Shown here in pieces: positions 33,298-41,895 of a DNA stretch of 64,000 nt. The notes beneath the pieces are model-generated. The model did no database searches and was not told the DNA's origin. It worked only from the letters and a program-made list of their open reading frames with translations. The number at the start of each line of letters is the position of its first letter. Positions within the stretch are counted from its first letter, which is position 1. This DNA comes from JBLIRR01 sp049472395 (lineage in GTDB: Bacteria > SZUA-182 > DTGQ01 > JBLIRR01): contig JBLIRR010000003.1 of NCBI GenBank assembly GCA_049472395.1, forward strand, positions 1-64,000. Direction: 5' to 3'. The position numbers and the translations under genes are program-made.

Positions 33298-34731
33298 CTA
33301 TTGTTGATTATTTAGTACTGCTTCCAATTTCGCCACTCTTTCTTCCATTTCTCTGTTACGTTCTTCCATTGCGCTCATTTGTTTATGTAACTGTTCGATA
33401 TAAATATGCGCTTTTTCCAACTCTTCCACAATGCCCTTTCGATGGGCTCCAACCTCAATAATTTCTTGACCCAGCTTATTAACGGTAGCCTTTGGGATCG
33501 CCTTAAGGTGCTTATTTTTCCACATGAATTCGGCGTGTTTAGTAATGGACTCCAATCTGTAGTTAGGCTCGAAGACATAATCAGCGTGCAATTCACTCCC
33601 TCTCTGATATATGGAACCATTCACATCCAAGGTCCCTTGCGGATCATCCGTGCCTATGCCAACATTGCCTGTAATAATCGTAGCAGGCGATACAAGGGCT
33701 ATGTTTTTTTCATGATAAGTAAAAATGTTAAAGGCATCATCAATAAAAGGATTCCCTGATGAGTTGGGCCAATCAAACATGAATCCCCCAAACATGTACT
33801 GATCTTCTTCTGGTGGTGCGTTTTCATTAATAACTGTATTTCTGGTTCTTAATCGTATATAATCATACTGGAACTCAGGATCAGTATACCCCATAATTAA
33901 ATATGGAGTATCAACGCCCCAGGCTACCTTAATATTTCCATTTACCTCTAATTTTTCTGATGGATTCTCGGTACCAATACCAACATTGCCAGTTCCTAAA
34001 ATATGTAAAGTTTCTGGTGAATCAAATAATTTAAAGGAGAGACGATTGCTGCTTGAAGCGTCTCCACCATAATAGAAAGTTAATTCTGCCGCATTATAAT
34101 TTGAGTCCTCTTTACCAAAGGAAATTATTTCTTTTTCACCTACCTCTATATTTGGACTATAAACTTTAAGACTTTTTATATAAACACTATGTGAATCATC
34201 TATAATTTCAAGTTTTGCCCCTGGCTCTGTTGTACCGATACCTACATTGCCACCGCCTCGTGTCTGCAGCGCTATCGTTTCCGCATCTATCCTTAATTTA
34301 GCTTCCGGATCGCTAAAACCTTCCTCTCTATCAACGGCCCCTATATCAAAGAATCCGCTTTCTGAATTTTCGGGCTCCAAGAAGAGGTATGCATCGTTGT
34401 TTACACTTCCATAGAGAAGAATATCAGCTGTTTCACCCCCCATAGAGAAATCGCCATCCCATATGTGCAACTTCGCCATTGGATTCGCTGTCCCTATTCC
34501 AACCTTACCGCTAAAATATAGACTGGTCTCTGATATCTCCCACGACCTTTCAGCTAAGTAGCTAAAATTTTCATTTACTTCACTTGATTTAGCAGTAGTT
34601 CCGGCTGTAAATGTGTGAGGAATCGATGCAGCATACGCGATTGCAGCTGATAGTGTGAATATTAGAATGAGAGCTATTAGTAAGCACTTGTATAATTTGT
34701 TTCTTTTAAAAAATTGAACTATACTTTTCAT
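33298..34731 (-). CDS. Secreted tail-fibre-like protein with VGIGT repeats, copy B
   Basis: This is the 477-residue paralogue of the protein at 15139-16572, equal in length and colinear. By eye I count about 47 differences. They are spread over the signal region, residues 60-95, 130-145 and the C-terminal coiled coil. A central block of about 90 residues around the third VGIGT repeat is identical, which suggests recent exchange between copies. The same features are present: a signal segment at 16-36, four VGIGT repeats, FMWKNKHLKAIP and a terminal coiled coil ending AVLNNQQ. It lies 42 bp downstream of the second MopE-type lipoprotein gene and ends directly before the ECF cassette of the activator gene. 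Confidence 0.75.
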   Translation of the reverse strand: MKSIVQFFKRNKLYKCLLIALILIFTLSAAIAYAASIPHTFTAGTTAKSSEVNENFSYLAERSWEISETSLYFSGKVGIGTANPMAKLHIWDGDFSMGGETADILLYGSVNNDAYLFLEPENSESGFFDIGAVDREEGFSDPEAKLRIDAETIALQTRGGGNVGIGTTEPGAKLEIIDDSHSVYIKSLKVYSPNIEVGEKEIISFGKEDSNYNAAELTFYYGGDASSSNRLSFKLFDSPETLHILGTGNVGIGTENPSEKLEVNGNIKVAWGVDTPYLIMGYTDPEFQYDYIRLRTRNTVINENAPPEEDQYMFGGFMFDWPNSSGNPFIDDAFNIFTYHEKNIALVSPATIITGNVGIGTDDPQGTLDVNGSIYQRGSELHADYVFEPNYRLESITKHAEFMWKNKHLKAIPKATVNKLGQEIIEVGAHRKGIVEELEKAHIYIEQLHKQMSAMEERNREMEERVAKLEAVLNNQQ

Positions 34732-34773
34732 TTTAATTCACTCCTTAAAATTTAATTAGTTGATAAATATTCT

Positions 34774-35148
34774 CTACTCTCCCCAACTATTAGAATCCCA
34801 GATCATAGAATCCCATTTTCCGGGAAGGGGATGTGGACAATCACTGTCATCAGAGTCTATATCTCCATCACAATCATTGTCTTTTCCATCGTCACATATT
34901 TCATCGGCTCCAGGATTAATGGTATTATCATTGTCGTTACAGTCACCAGATGCCATAGTCAGCTCAGATTGCTTATAATAGTCGCTGCTCGGCTGGTCAA
35001 CTGAAGTAATCCACGTGCCGTCTGAATAAAAATCGCGATCCGCATCCTTATACCAAATTGTTTTCGCACCATTATTATTGCACGCTTGACATAAAAGAAG
35101 CATACACAGAAGAATTAATACCAGTAAGGTATTAATGTTTATTTTCAT
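34774..35148 (-). CDS. MopE-type metal-binding lipoprotein, copy B
   Basis: This 124-residue paralogue of the protein at 16615-17004 has the lipoprotein signal VLILLCMLLLCQAC. It has the Asp-rich turns DADRDFYSDG, GDCNDNDNTINPGADEICDD and NDCDGDIDSDDSDC. The variable part is the C-terminus. The shortened loop before GKWDSMIW lacks the second Cys pair of copy A. It is predicted to bind calcium or copper at the cell envelope. The ribosome site GAAAGGAGG and the 5' leader with an ECF-type cassette are shared with copy A. The operon unit lipoprotein plus tail-fibre-like protein is thus duplicated as a block. Confidence 0.8.
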   Translation of the reverse strand: MKININTLLVLILLCMLLLCQACNNNGAKTIWYKDADRDFYSDGTWITSVDQPSSDYYKQSELTMASGDCNDNDNTINPGADEICDDGKDNDCDGDIDSDDSDCPHPLPGKWDSMIWDSNSWGE

Positions 35149-35291
35149 GATATCCCTCCTTTCAGTTTTATTTTATTTATACTTACAAATTGTTACTCTA
35201 TAGAATCGATTCTAATTTTGAATAAAGGGGCAAATAAAAGTCTAACTTTTAAGCGAGCTATGTTAAATGTTTTCGCCCTTTTATAAACTAA

Positions 35292-35315
35292 GACGTAAAA
35301 TAATTTTTTTTCTCA
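35292..35315 (-). promoter_or_regulatory. ECF-type promoter cassette, copy 4 (lipoprotein/tail-fibre operon B)
   Basis: TGAG (35315-35312), a 16-nt spacer and CGTC (35295-35292) on the minus strand. It is 1 nt shorter than the other three cassettes, so it may be weaker. The leader to the lipoprotein start at 35148 is about 135 nt. Confidence 0.45.
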
Positions 35316-35532
35316 AAAAAAATTAACAGAGCTGTATAATGGTACTATAAACAAAACATTTTTGAAAATTTTGAATTAATGTAACATAAATTAAAAAATA
35401 AAGCTAAAATAATTAATATGTTCTGTCATGATTAGGGCCTTCAAATAAGGCAATGAATAATAAATGAATTTCTTTATAACATATACTTCGCAAGTCTTAA
35501 TTCTATTTTCACAAATTATATTCCAGTGAGTA

Positions 35533-35739
35533 TTATCCGATCTCAAACTGCCGCCAACCATTCCTTAGCTTGCTATAAGTTAATAATGGCACGTCCAGTA
35601 ATCGATTAACTTCATAATGGAGGGCGGTCACGCCCTTGACTGTTGTTTTAATAACTTTACTTTCCATTACAATTAAAGAGAAATGAACATTTCGAAAGAA
35701 ATAATTAAGATTATTCCAAGTGGGCCTCTTTGTATTCAC
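35533..35739 (-). other. Doubtful 68-codon open frame, possible gene remnant
   Basis: A GTG-initiated frame of 68 codons contains VTALHYEVNRLLDVPLL and ends NGWRQFEIG. The latter half reads like real protein text, with a transposase-like flavour, but I cannot name a family. There is no ribosome site. The wider 35316-36118 stretch has no other supported gene, only AT-rich spacer, this frame and a tRNA-like remnant. Confidence 0.2.
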
Positions 35740-35924
35740 GAATAGGGTAAGAGATGGTTTTTTTTATATTCTGTATCGCTATATTATTTCTGATAACATT
35801 CCATAAGATTAACGATCATAAGAGCGAAAAAGTAAAAAAACATCAGTGCTTCAATTCGCTGAGAAAGTTTTAATAATAGGAAGAGGAAAAATAATTGAGG
35901 GGAAATGAATATAAAAGGATTATT

Positions 35925-35973
35925 AAAACTCGAAATTCCGACCTACGGATTATTGATCCGTTAAATGAGTTTT
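35925..35973 (-). other. Decayed tRNA-Arg-like fragment
   Basis: The minus strand keeps TCCGTAGGTC-N4-TTTCGA, as in the intact tRNA-Arg 180 bp away (13-bp exact match gacctacggatta on the plus strand, with TCGAA at identical spacing). The anticodon stem ACGGA/TCCGT with a 7-nt loop is preserved. An outer stem AAAACTC/GAGTTTT (7 bp) encloses it. The D-arm and normal acceptor stem are lost. It is probably the remnant of a duplicated tRNA or of an integration event. Confidence 0.45.
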
Positions 35974-36118
35974 GCAATTGTCTCAATCACGTAATGTATT
36001 GAAAAAATTAAATATTGAATTTGGAAATTCTAGCCTTTTTTACCATTTTTTGTAAAAATCCACACCCAAAGTAATTATTAAGAAATGAATATGATGGCTA
36101 ACTATTTGATTTAAAAGG

Positions 36119-36192
<74 letters not shown>

Positions 36193-36273
36193 TTAATGTT
36201 ATTCACTGAAGTGCTCTCTATATACCATATTTTCTTGATCGAGTCAATCTTTATATTTTTGAGGATTATTCTT

Positions 36274-37821
36274 CTACTCCCATTCTATGGTACTTGGGGG
36301 CTTCGAGCTAATATCATAGACCACACGGTTTACCCCTACGACCTCATTGATAATTCGGTTTGAAATATACCCTAAGATTTCAGAGGGAAGTCTTACCCAA
36401 TCTGCGGTCATACCATCGTTGCTATTGACGGCCCGCAGTGCTATGACATTATCATACGTTCTCCTGTCCCCCATTACTCCCACCGTCTTGATAGGTAAAA
36501 GCACTGCAAAGGATTGCCAGATTTCATTATAGAGGTTGGCCTTCTTTATCTCTTCAATAACTATGGCATCGGCCTCGCGCAATATATGAAGCCTCTCCTC
36601 TGTCACCTCCCCAAGGATCCTTATTGCGAGACCGGGGCCTGGAAATGGTTGGCGATTTACTATTTCATCCGGCAGCCCCAACTCTCTTCCCACTTTCCGC
36701 ACCTCATCTTTAAAAAGCTCGCGCAGTGGCTCAATGAGCTTTAGGTTCATCTTCTCAGGAAGACCTCCCACATTATGATGGGACTTAATCGTCGCAGAAG
36801 GGCCACGCACAGAGACGCTCTCTATCACATCCGGGTATAAAGTCCCCTGGGCAAGAAACTCAACATTATCTAATTTAGAGGCCTCTTCCTCAAAAAGATA
36901 GATAAACTCATTACCAATAATCTTTCTCTTTCTCTCAGGATCAAGGACGGATGAGAGCTTGTGCAGAAAGCGCTGCCGTGCATCACAATACACAAGATTC
37001 ATATGGAAATAATTGCGAAACACTTCCTGAACCCTCTCCCCCTCTGATTTGCGCAAAAGCCCATTATTCACAAAGATGCAGGTAAGCTGATCGCCGATGG
37101 ACTTATGGAGCAACACGGCGGTTACCGATGAATCAACCCCGCCGCTTAAAGCGCAGATCACTTTCTTCGTTCCAACCTCTTCCTTGATCCTGGATGTTGA
37201 ATAATCAATAAAGGACGCCATGGTCCAGCTCGGTGAGCACCCGCACAGTCTGTAAATGAAATTCTCAATAATCTTCCCCCCCTCTGGGGTATGTATAACC
37301 TCAGGATGAAATTGTACGCCAAAAATAGGCTTTTCCCTATGCGCGATAACCGCTTTCGGAGAATTATCAGTATACGCAACGGGAAGAAAATTTTCAGGTT
37401 CCCTGACGACCAGATCAGCATGGCTCATCCATACCTTATGCCCCCCTTTATTAAATCCGTAAAAAAGATTCTTATCATCTTGAATATAAAGCTGTGCATG
37501 ACCGTATTCATGTCTCTCGGCGCCTAATACCTCCCCTCCCATGAGATACGCGATAAGCTGCATCCCATAACATATGCCAAGAATGGGTATTATTCCCGAA
37601 AAGATCCTCTTATCCGGTAAAGGTGCATTCTGTTCATTCACACTATGCGGACCACCGGAGAGAATGATGCCTGAGGGCGAATTGTCTAAAATGTCCTCAT
37701 AACTTGTATTAAAAGGAAATATCTCGCAGTAGACATTCTTTTCCCTTACCCGCCGGGCAATCAGTTGACTGTACTGCGAGCCAAAATCAAGGACTATTAT
37801 CTTGCCGTGATGTATATCCAT
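36274..37821 (-). CDS. guaA: GMP synthase (glutamine-hydrolysing)
   Basis: This 515-residue protein converts XMP, ATP and glutamine to GMP, the last step of guanine nucleotide synthesis. The N-terminal class I amidotransferase has GICYGMQ (catalytic Cys) and FHPEVIHT (His/Glu). The ATP-pyrophosphatase domain begins SGGVDSSVTAVL. The C-terminal dimerisation domain ends PPSTIEWE, as usual. The length equals the family norm. It lies 5 bp downstream of the IMP-dehydrogenase-like gene, so the two form a guanine-synthesis operon. A GGGGA site precedes the ATG. Confidence 0.97.
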   Translation of the reverse strand: MDIHHGKIIVLDFGSQYSQLIARRVREKNVYCEIFPFNTSYEDILDNSPSGIILSGGPHSVNEQNAPLPDKRIFSGIIPILGICYGMQLIAYLMGGEVLGAERHEYGHAQLYIQDDKNLFYGFNKGGHKVWMSHADLVVREPENFLPVAYTDNSPKAVIAHREKPIFGVQFHPEVIHTPEGGKIIENFIYRLCGCSPSWTMASFIDYSTSRIKEEVGTKKVICALSGGVDSSVTAVLLHKSIGDQLTCIFVNNGLLRKSEGERVQEVFRNYFHMNLVYCDARQRFLHKLSSVLDPERKRKIIGNEFIYLFEEEASKLDNVEFLAQGTLYPDVIESVSVRGPSATIKSHHNVGGLPEKMNLKLIEPLRELFKDEVRKVGRELGLPDEIVNRQPFPGPGLAIRILGEVTEERLHILREADAIVIEEIKKANLYNEIWQSFAVLLPIKTVGVMGDRRTYDNVIALRAVNSNDGMTADWVRLPSEILGYISNRIINEVVGVNRVVYDISSKPPSTIEWE

Positions 37822-37826
37822 GAATT

Positions 37827-38987
37827 CTATTTCCCCATCCCGACATGTTGAAACTGCTGAAATACTTTCCCTTCTGTCTTAATTGCAGGAGCAATAATCA
37901 TTTCAACCAGCTGCATCTCTTTTATATTTTGTGCTCCACACATTCCCATAGAGGTTCGCAGGGCACCCACCAGATTTTGCGATCCATCATCAAGTACGCC
38001 CGGTCCATAGAGAATCTGTTTCAGCGTCCCGGATGTGCCCACATGAATCCTTGTCCCGCGCGGCAAATTGGCATGGGGTGTTGCCATGCCCCAATGATGG
38101 CCACGTCCGGGGGCTTCCTGAGCTTTCGCAAATGCAGACCCGATCATTACTGCATCAGCACCGGCTGCGAATGCTTTGCATACGTCCCCACCTACGCTCA
38201 TACCACCATCTGTAATAATGGGAACATAACGCCCACTTTGTTTAAAATAAAAATCCCTTGCAGCAGCAGCATCACACGTAGCCGTCACCTGAGGAACGCC
38301 CACACCCAAAACTCCCCGGGTCGTACACGCTGCTCCGGGGCCAACGCCAATGAGGACCCCATCTATGCCAGTCCTCATTAACTCAAGGGTGATTTCATAG
38401 GTCACACAATTGCCGACCACAATGGGAATCCTTACGGATTTATGTAATTTCTCAAGATCAACCACTTTATATTGTGAGCTAATGTGCGAGACGGTGATCA
38501 CAGTTGATTGCACGAAAAATATATCTGCTCCTGCTTCCTGAGCAATATTCGCAAACCTTTCCGCAGTTGTAGGAACTGTTGAAACCGCTGCAATCCCACC
38601 CTTGTCCTTGATCTCTCGTATCCGCTTCGCAATTAAATCCTCCTGTATCGGCTTATTATAAATATTCTGAAGAATCTTTGTAGCCTCTTCTTTATCAGCA
38701 TTTGCAATCTCATCAAGAACAGCGTTTGGATCATCATACCTTGTTTGGACGCCATCGAGATTCAAGACCGCAATGCCACCAAATGCGCTCATCTCAATAG
38801 CAAAGTGTGTATCGACAACACCATCCATCGCTGCGGCCAATATAGGAATCGCAAACTTCCTCCCCTTCAATTCCCAGCATACATCCACCTCATTCGGATT
38901 AATTGTCACCCTCCCCGGAACAAGGGCAATCTCATCAAAACCATAACACCGTCGAGCTTTACGCCCTTTACCAACCCACATTCCCAT
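37827..38987 (-). CDS. guaB: GuaB3-family IMP dehydrogenase
   Basis: This 386-residue protein opens GKGRKARRCYGFDEIALVPGR, the hallmark of the CBS-less GuaB3 branch of the IMPDH family. AAMDGVV, the active-site Cys loop GVGPGAACTTR, DGGMSVGGDVCKAFAAGADAVMIGSAFA and the late GALRTSMGMCG segment are all present. It should oxidise IMP to XMP with NAD+, feeding GuaA directly downstream. No CBS (regulatory) insertion exists between the two halves of the barrel, in line with its length. An AGAGGG site lies about 11 nt before the ATG. Confidence 0.92.
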   Translation of the reverse strand: MGMWVGKGRKARRCYGFDEIALVPGRVTINPNEVDVCWELKGRKFAIPILAAAMDGVVDTHFAIEMSAFGGIAVLNLDGVQTRYDDPNAVLDEIANADKEEATKILQNIYNKPIQEDLIAKRIREIKDKGGIAAVSTVPTTAERFANIAQEAGADIFFVQSTVITVSHISSQYKVVDLEKLHKSVRIPIVVGNCVTYEITLELMRTGIDGVLIGVGPGAACTTRGVLGVGVPQVTATCDAAAARDFYFKQSGRYVPIITDGGMSVGGDVCKAFAAGADAVMIGSAFAKAQEAPGRGHHWGMATPHANLPRGTRIHVGTSGTLKQILYGPGVLDDGSQNLVGALRTSMGMCGAQNIKEMQLVEMIIAPAIKTEGKVFQQFQHVGMGK

Positions 38988-39023
38988 AATATACTATCCC
39001 TCTTTTTTATTTGTTGAATAATT

Positions 39024-39776
39024 TTAAATAAAACTCTCTCTCTTTCGATAATCTTCCCCTACGATCTCGATTACTCTGCACATCTCATACAAACGAGAGC
39101 GGAGTCGATACCCTATACGGTCCTGAAGTGTTTCCTCATCCGCTCCCGCATCATCCAACCAGTTAGACGTAAAGATTGTCGTGAGATTTTCATTATATCG
39201 TCGATTAATAATAAAGGCGAGTGTATCCCGTGTCCACTCGGTAATCTTTTCCGCCCCAAGCTCGTCGAGAACTAATACGTCTTTCTCAAGGACAGGTTTT
39301 AAAATACTTGATTCCACGCTCCTGGTGCTTTTATAACTAGCCTTTATTTCATTCAATAAGTCACGAAAATCATAAAAAATACAGGGGACCCCCTTCTCTT
39401 TGATAAGCGTCTTTATAAGGGCAACACCCAAGTGAGTCTTTCCCACGCCGCAACTGCCTATTATGAGCAATCCTCTCTTTTTCATCGGATACTCCTTCAC
39501 AAATTCCTGCACTACCTCTTTTGCCATTGCAGGAGTAAGCTGCGCCTTCGTTGGGCTTAAAAAAGACCCCTGGGTGCTCAGTGTTTCAAAATTATCAAAT
39601 GTACAATGTTTATATCTTGTGGAGATGTTGGTTTCAAGGAGAAGACCTTCCTTGCGCCTGTTTATATAGCACCTGCAACGAATTGCCACACTCGTGCCAT
39701 CCTTGTCCTCCACCGTCAACCACCCGGATCCATTGCATGCAGGGCATATATTTTTATAAGAAAAGTTAAGCGACAT
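39024..39776 (-). CDS. DnaC/DnaI-like replicative helicase loader ATPase
   Basis: This 250-residue protein has an N-terminal zinc motif (CPACNGSGW then CRC), Walker A GSCGVGKTH, Walker B VLVLDELGAE, sensor-1 TIFTSNW and a terminal YRLRSRLYEMCRVIEI. This is the IstB/DnaC AAA+ layout used to load DnaB helicase onto DNA. IstB of transposons is ruled out by the zinc motif and the absence of a transposase. It overlaps the upstream unknown gene by 11 bp, and that protein is a probable loading partner. It ends the valS-to-dnaC run. Confidence 0.85.
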   Translation of the reverse strand: MSLNFSYKNICPACNGSGWLTVEDKDGTSVAIRCRCYINRRKEGLLLETNISTRYKHCTFDNFETLSTQGSFLSPTKAQLTPAMAKEVVQEFVKEYPMKKRGLLIIGSCGVGKTHLGVALIKTLIKEKGVPCIFYDFRDLLNEIKASYKSTRSVESSILKPVLEKDVLVLDELGAEKITEWTRDTLAFIINRRYNENLTTIFTSNWLDDAGADEETLQDRIGYRLRSRLYEMCRVIEIVGEDYRKRESFI

Positions 39777-40470
39777 ATAGGCTTATCCTTTTGAGCATAA
39801 ATTTTTCTCGTAGTATATTTTTTAAGCAAAGATCGAGGCTTTCTTCATACACAGCTTGTTCCATATGCTCCCGGTACCCCTCAAGTTTTTTGTCTATCTC
39901 ATCTATAAAGCTGCTCTTCAGCTCTTCAGGAAGCAAGAAGCACATTGTGTCGAGCATCTCATGGTCAAGGTGCGACAGCATAGTTTCTACTTTCTCAATA
40001 TCAACAGATCTATCCTGCACGAACTTGTTCTCTACACTCTCCTCCACCTGCTGGAGTATCTTCTGATAGTTAACCTGTGATAAGGCAGAGAGAATAATCT
40101 CAGGGTATTGATACTCCCTCATTTTGACCTCATCAAGTTCTCTCTTGATACGTTTCACCTTATTGAGCACCAGATGATATGTGTGCTCACACTGCGCATT
40201 CTCGTTCCGTGCGAGGGGATCGCCAATCAAGTTTCGTTTATATTCTTTCCATAAGGAAAATATCCGAGGTTCACAATAGGTTAATACATCAACATGTCCC
40301 TCCTCTGTCCGAAGTCGCCTGCAGCTTTTTTTTATACCCTTTGAAATAACAGGCAGGGGAATGCCCATCTGCTCCCACCTTTCTGCTATAACCCAGTTGA
40401 TCGGGGAGAGAACAAGGCCACATCCACGCACTTTAGAAAATATTTCTTCTATCTCAGCAAGATATACCAT
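39766..40470 (-). CDS. Probable primosome/helicase-loader partner protein
   Basis: I start it at the ATG at 40470 (MVYLAEIEEIF), because the upstream extension uses a TTG inside coaX. It has 234 residues and is helical. WVIAERWEQMGIPLPVISKGIKK at its start looks like a small winged or HTH segment, as in proteins that pair with DnaC-like loaders (DnaD/DnaB-type role). From about 100 on it is coiled-coil rich and charged. No enzymatic motif is seen. Overlap with coaX and the loader gene shows a single transcript. The partner role is inferred from position and fold texture only. Confidence 0.65.
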   Translation of the reverse strand: MVYLAEIEEIFSKVRGCGLVLSPINWVIAERWEQMGIPLPVISKGIKKSCRRLRTEEGHVDVLTYCEPRIFSLWKEYKRNLIGDPLARNENAQCEHTYHLVLNKVKRIKRELDEVKMREYQYPEIILSALSQVNYQKILQQVEESVENKFVQDRSVDIEKVETMLSHLDHEMLDTMCFLLPEELKSSFIDEIDKKLEGYREHMEQAVYEESLDLCLKNILREKFMLKRISLYVA

Positions 40471-41242
40471 GTCTCTGTTTCTCAAATATAATTCTTAAAC
40501 CCTCAAGGGTAAGATCGGGGATCACCTCATCAATGGATTCAGCTCCCTGAAAAAACACATCCGCCCATCCTCCGGTAGCAATCACTTTGGTCTTTGTCCC
40601 AAGCTCATTCTGCATCCTTTCCACCACACCATCAACTAAGGCACTATACCCGAAAAATACACCGCTGCGGACTGCATCCGACGTATCTTCGGCAATAATC
40701 CTTCGCGGAAATTCCCACACAACTGGATTTAATCTCTCTGCCTTACTCACCAAAGCATCTAGGGAGATCCCCACACCCGGAACAATACATCCTCCTAAAA
40801 ATCCTGATTCGGGAGTAACTGCACAAAAGGTCGTGGCAGTACCGAAGTCAACAATAATGACGGGGCACTTATATCTTTCATAGATAGCGACTGCATTTGC
40901 CAGACGATCCGCACCGATCTGTTGCACTTTCGGGTAGGAAATAGGAAGAAAATCCGCAGTCTCTTTGGCGGTGATAAAGAGAGGCTCTGTATCGAGAAAC
41001 AGCTTACATGCTTGATTAAAAATTGTGTCAAGAGAGGGCACAACCGAGCAAATCACAATTCCCTCAATAAGATCCAGATTAATAGAGCTCTGAGCAAAGG
41101 CCGAACAAAGCCAGAGCCCTAATTCATCCGCGCTCATTTTTCTCGTGATAATCCGCCACTTCTCTATAAGACTTCCATTCTCAAAGAGCCCAAACACAAT
41201 AGTGCTGTTGCCTACATCTATTGCTAATAAATAATTGTTCAT
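40454..41242 (-). CDS. coaX: Type III pantothenate kinase
   Basis: The start at 41242 overlaps the birA stop (ATGA), with GGGAG 8 nt upstream. The 262-residue product phosphorylates pantothenate, the first step of coenzyme A synthesis. The ASKHA-type ATP-binding motif LAIDVGNSTIVFGLFE, GADRLANAVA and VDFGTATTFCAV, and the later GGCIVPG and TGGWAD segments, are all typical of CoaX. The length matches the family. Translational coupling to birA is common in many bacteria. Confidence 0.95.
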   Translation of the reverse strand: MNNYLLAIDVGNSTIVFGLFENGSLIEKWRIITRKMSADELGLWLCSAFAQSSINLDLIEGIVICSVVPSLDTIFNQACKLFLDTEPLFITAKETADFLPISYPKVQQIGADRLANAVAIYERYKCPVIIVDFGTATTFCAVTPESGFLGGCIVPGVGISLDALVSKAERLNPVVWEFPRRIIAEDTSDAVRSGVFFGYSALVDGVVERMQNELGTKTKVIATGGWADVFFQGAESIDEVIPDLTLEGLRIIFEKQRHGISC

Positions 41243-41844
41243 GCTATTTTCTCCCATTGCTTTCGTATACCCTCAGGACCATCCTTAACCAGTATACTAT
41301 ACCACGTATTAAAAAAAGCAATCAATCTGTCCAACACTATGTCACACTTGCACAATGCCCTGTCTTTTCCTACTTCACATAATGAAATTGCTCTCATTCT
41401 CAAATCTTGCGGAAACTCTTCCATATCAGGACATACATTTATGCCGATACCGGCAACAATGTAATGAAGCCTTGTGCCGGTGTAGCGTGTCTCAACAAGA
41501 ATACCTGCAACCTTTCGACCTTTGATCAATATATCATTCGGGGGCTTTATCGTACTATGCTCATCTATAAAATAGTTGACTGTCTCCCACACAGCTATGG
41601 TTGCCCATTTTTCAATAATAGGGGCCTCTATGTGCCACTCTTTCAGGCGAAGCAAGATCGATATATAAAGCCCCCCTTCAGGAGATGACCACTTGGCGCC
41701 TCTTCTTCCCCTGCCTCCTGTTTGATAGTCTGCAACAACTAATGTCCCGTTTGGAAAGCCTTTTTTTGCCAAAAGATGAGCTTCATCATTCGTCGATACG
41801 GCCTCTTTTAAATGAATTATGTGAGAGTCTCGAATTAAGGACAT
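41239..41844 (-). CDS. birA: Biotin--[acetyl-CoA-carboxylase] ligase, catalytic-only
   Basis: This 201-residue protein attaches biotin to the carrier protein of acetyl-CoA carboxylase. GGRGRRGAKWSSPEGGLYISILL is the biotinyl-AMP loop; KPPNDILIKGRKVAGILVE and GIGINV follow. The N-terminal DNA-binding domain of E. coli BirA is absent, so it is not a repressor. The C-terminal SH3-like domain is also missing or reduced, which makes it shorter than many homologues. It lies between nadC and coaX in the operon. Confidence 0.92.
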   Translation of the reverse strand: MSLIRDSHIIHLKEAVSTNDEAHLLAKKGFPNGTLVVADYQTGGRGRRGAKWSSPEGGLYISILLRLKEWHIEAPIIEKWATIAVWETVNYFIDEHSTIKPPNDILIKGRKVAGILVETRYTGTRLHYIVAGIGINVCPDMEEFPQDLRMRAISLCEVGKDRALCKCDIVLDRLIAFFNTWYSILVKDGPEGIRKQWEKIA

Positions 41845-41895
41845 ACTATCTCAACCTTTTTGTTCAGCGCTGCTTATTGTAAGCAGTGCTGCTTT

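Larger units (their letters stand above)
33298..35315. repeat. Duplicated operon block, copy B
   Basis: Second copy of 15139-17172. At its left end it joins a copy of the ECF sigma promoter region. At its right end it joins text like that upstream of the ECF sigma promoter at 20322-20435. The caspase, anti-sigma and sigma genes that lie between those landmarks in copy A are missing, as expected for a deletion or rearranged duplicate. Confidence 0.7.

Noticed and set aside
37845..38381. 178-codon plus-strand open frame
   Set aside because: It is antisense to the guaB3 gene, and the Cys/His/Ser-rich text is typical of shadow frames.
39024..39776. IstB-type transposon helper ATPase
   Set aside because: There is no IstA transposase or terminal repeats, and an N-terminal zinc motif plus the core-gene context fit a DnaC/DnaI loader.
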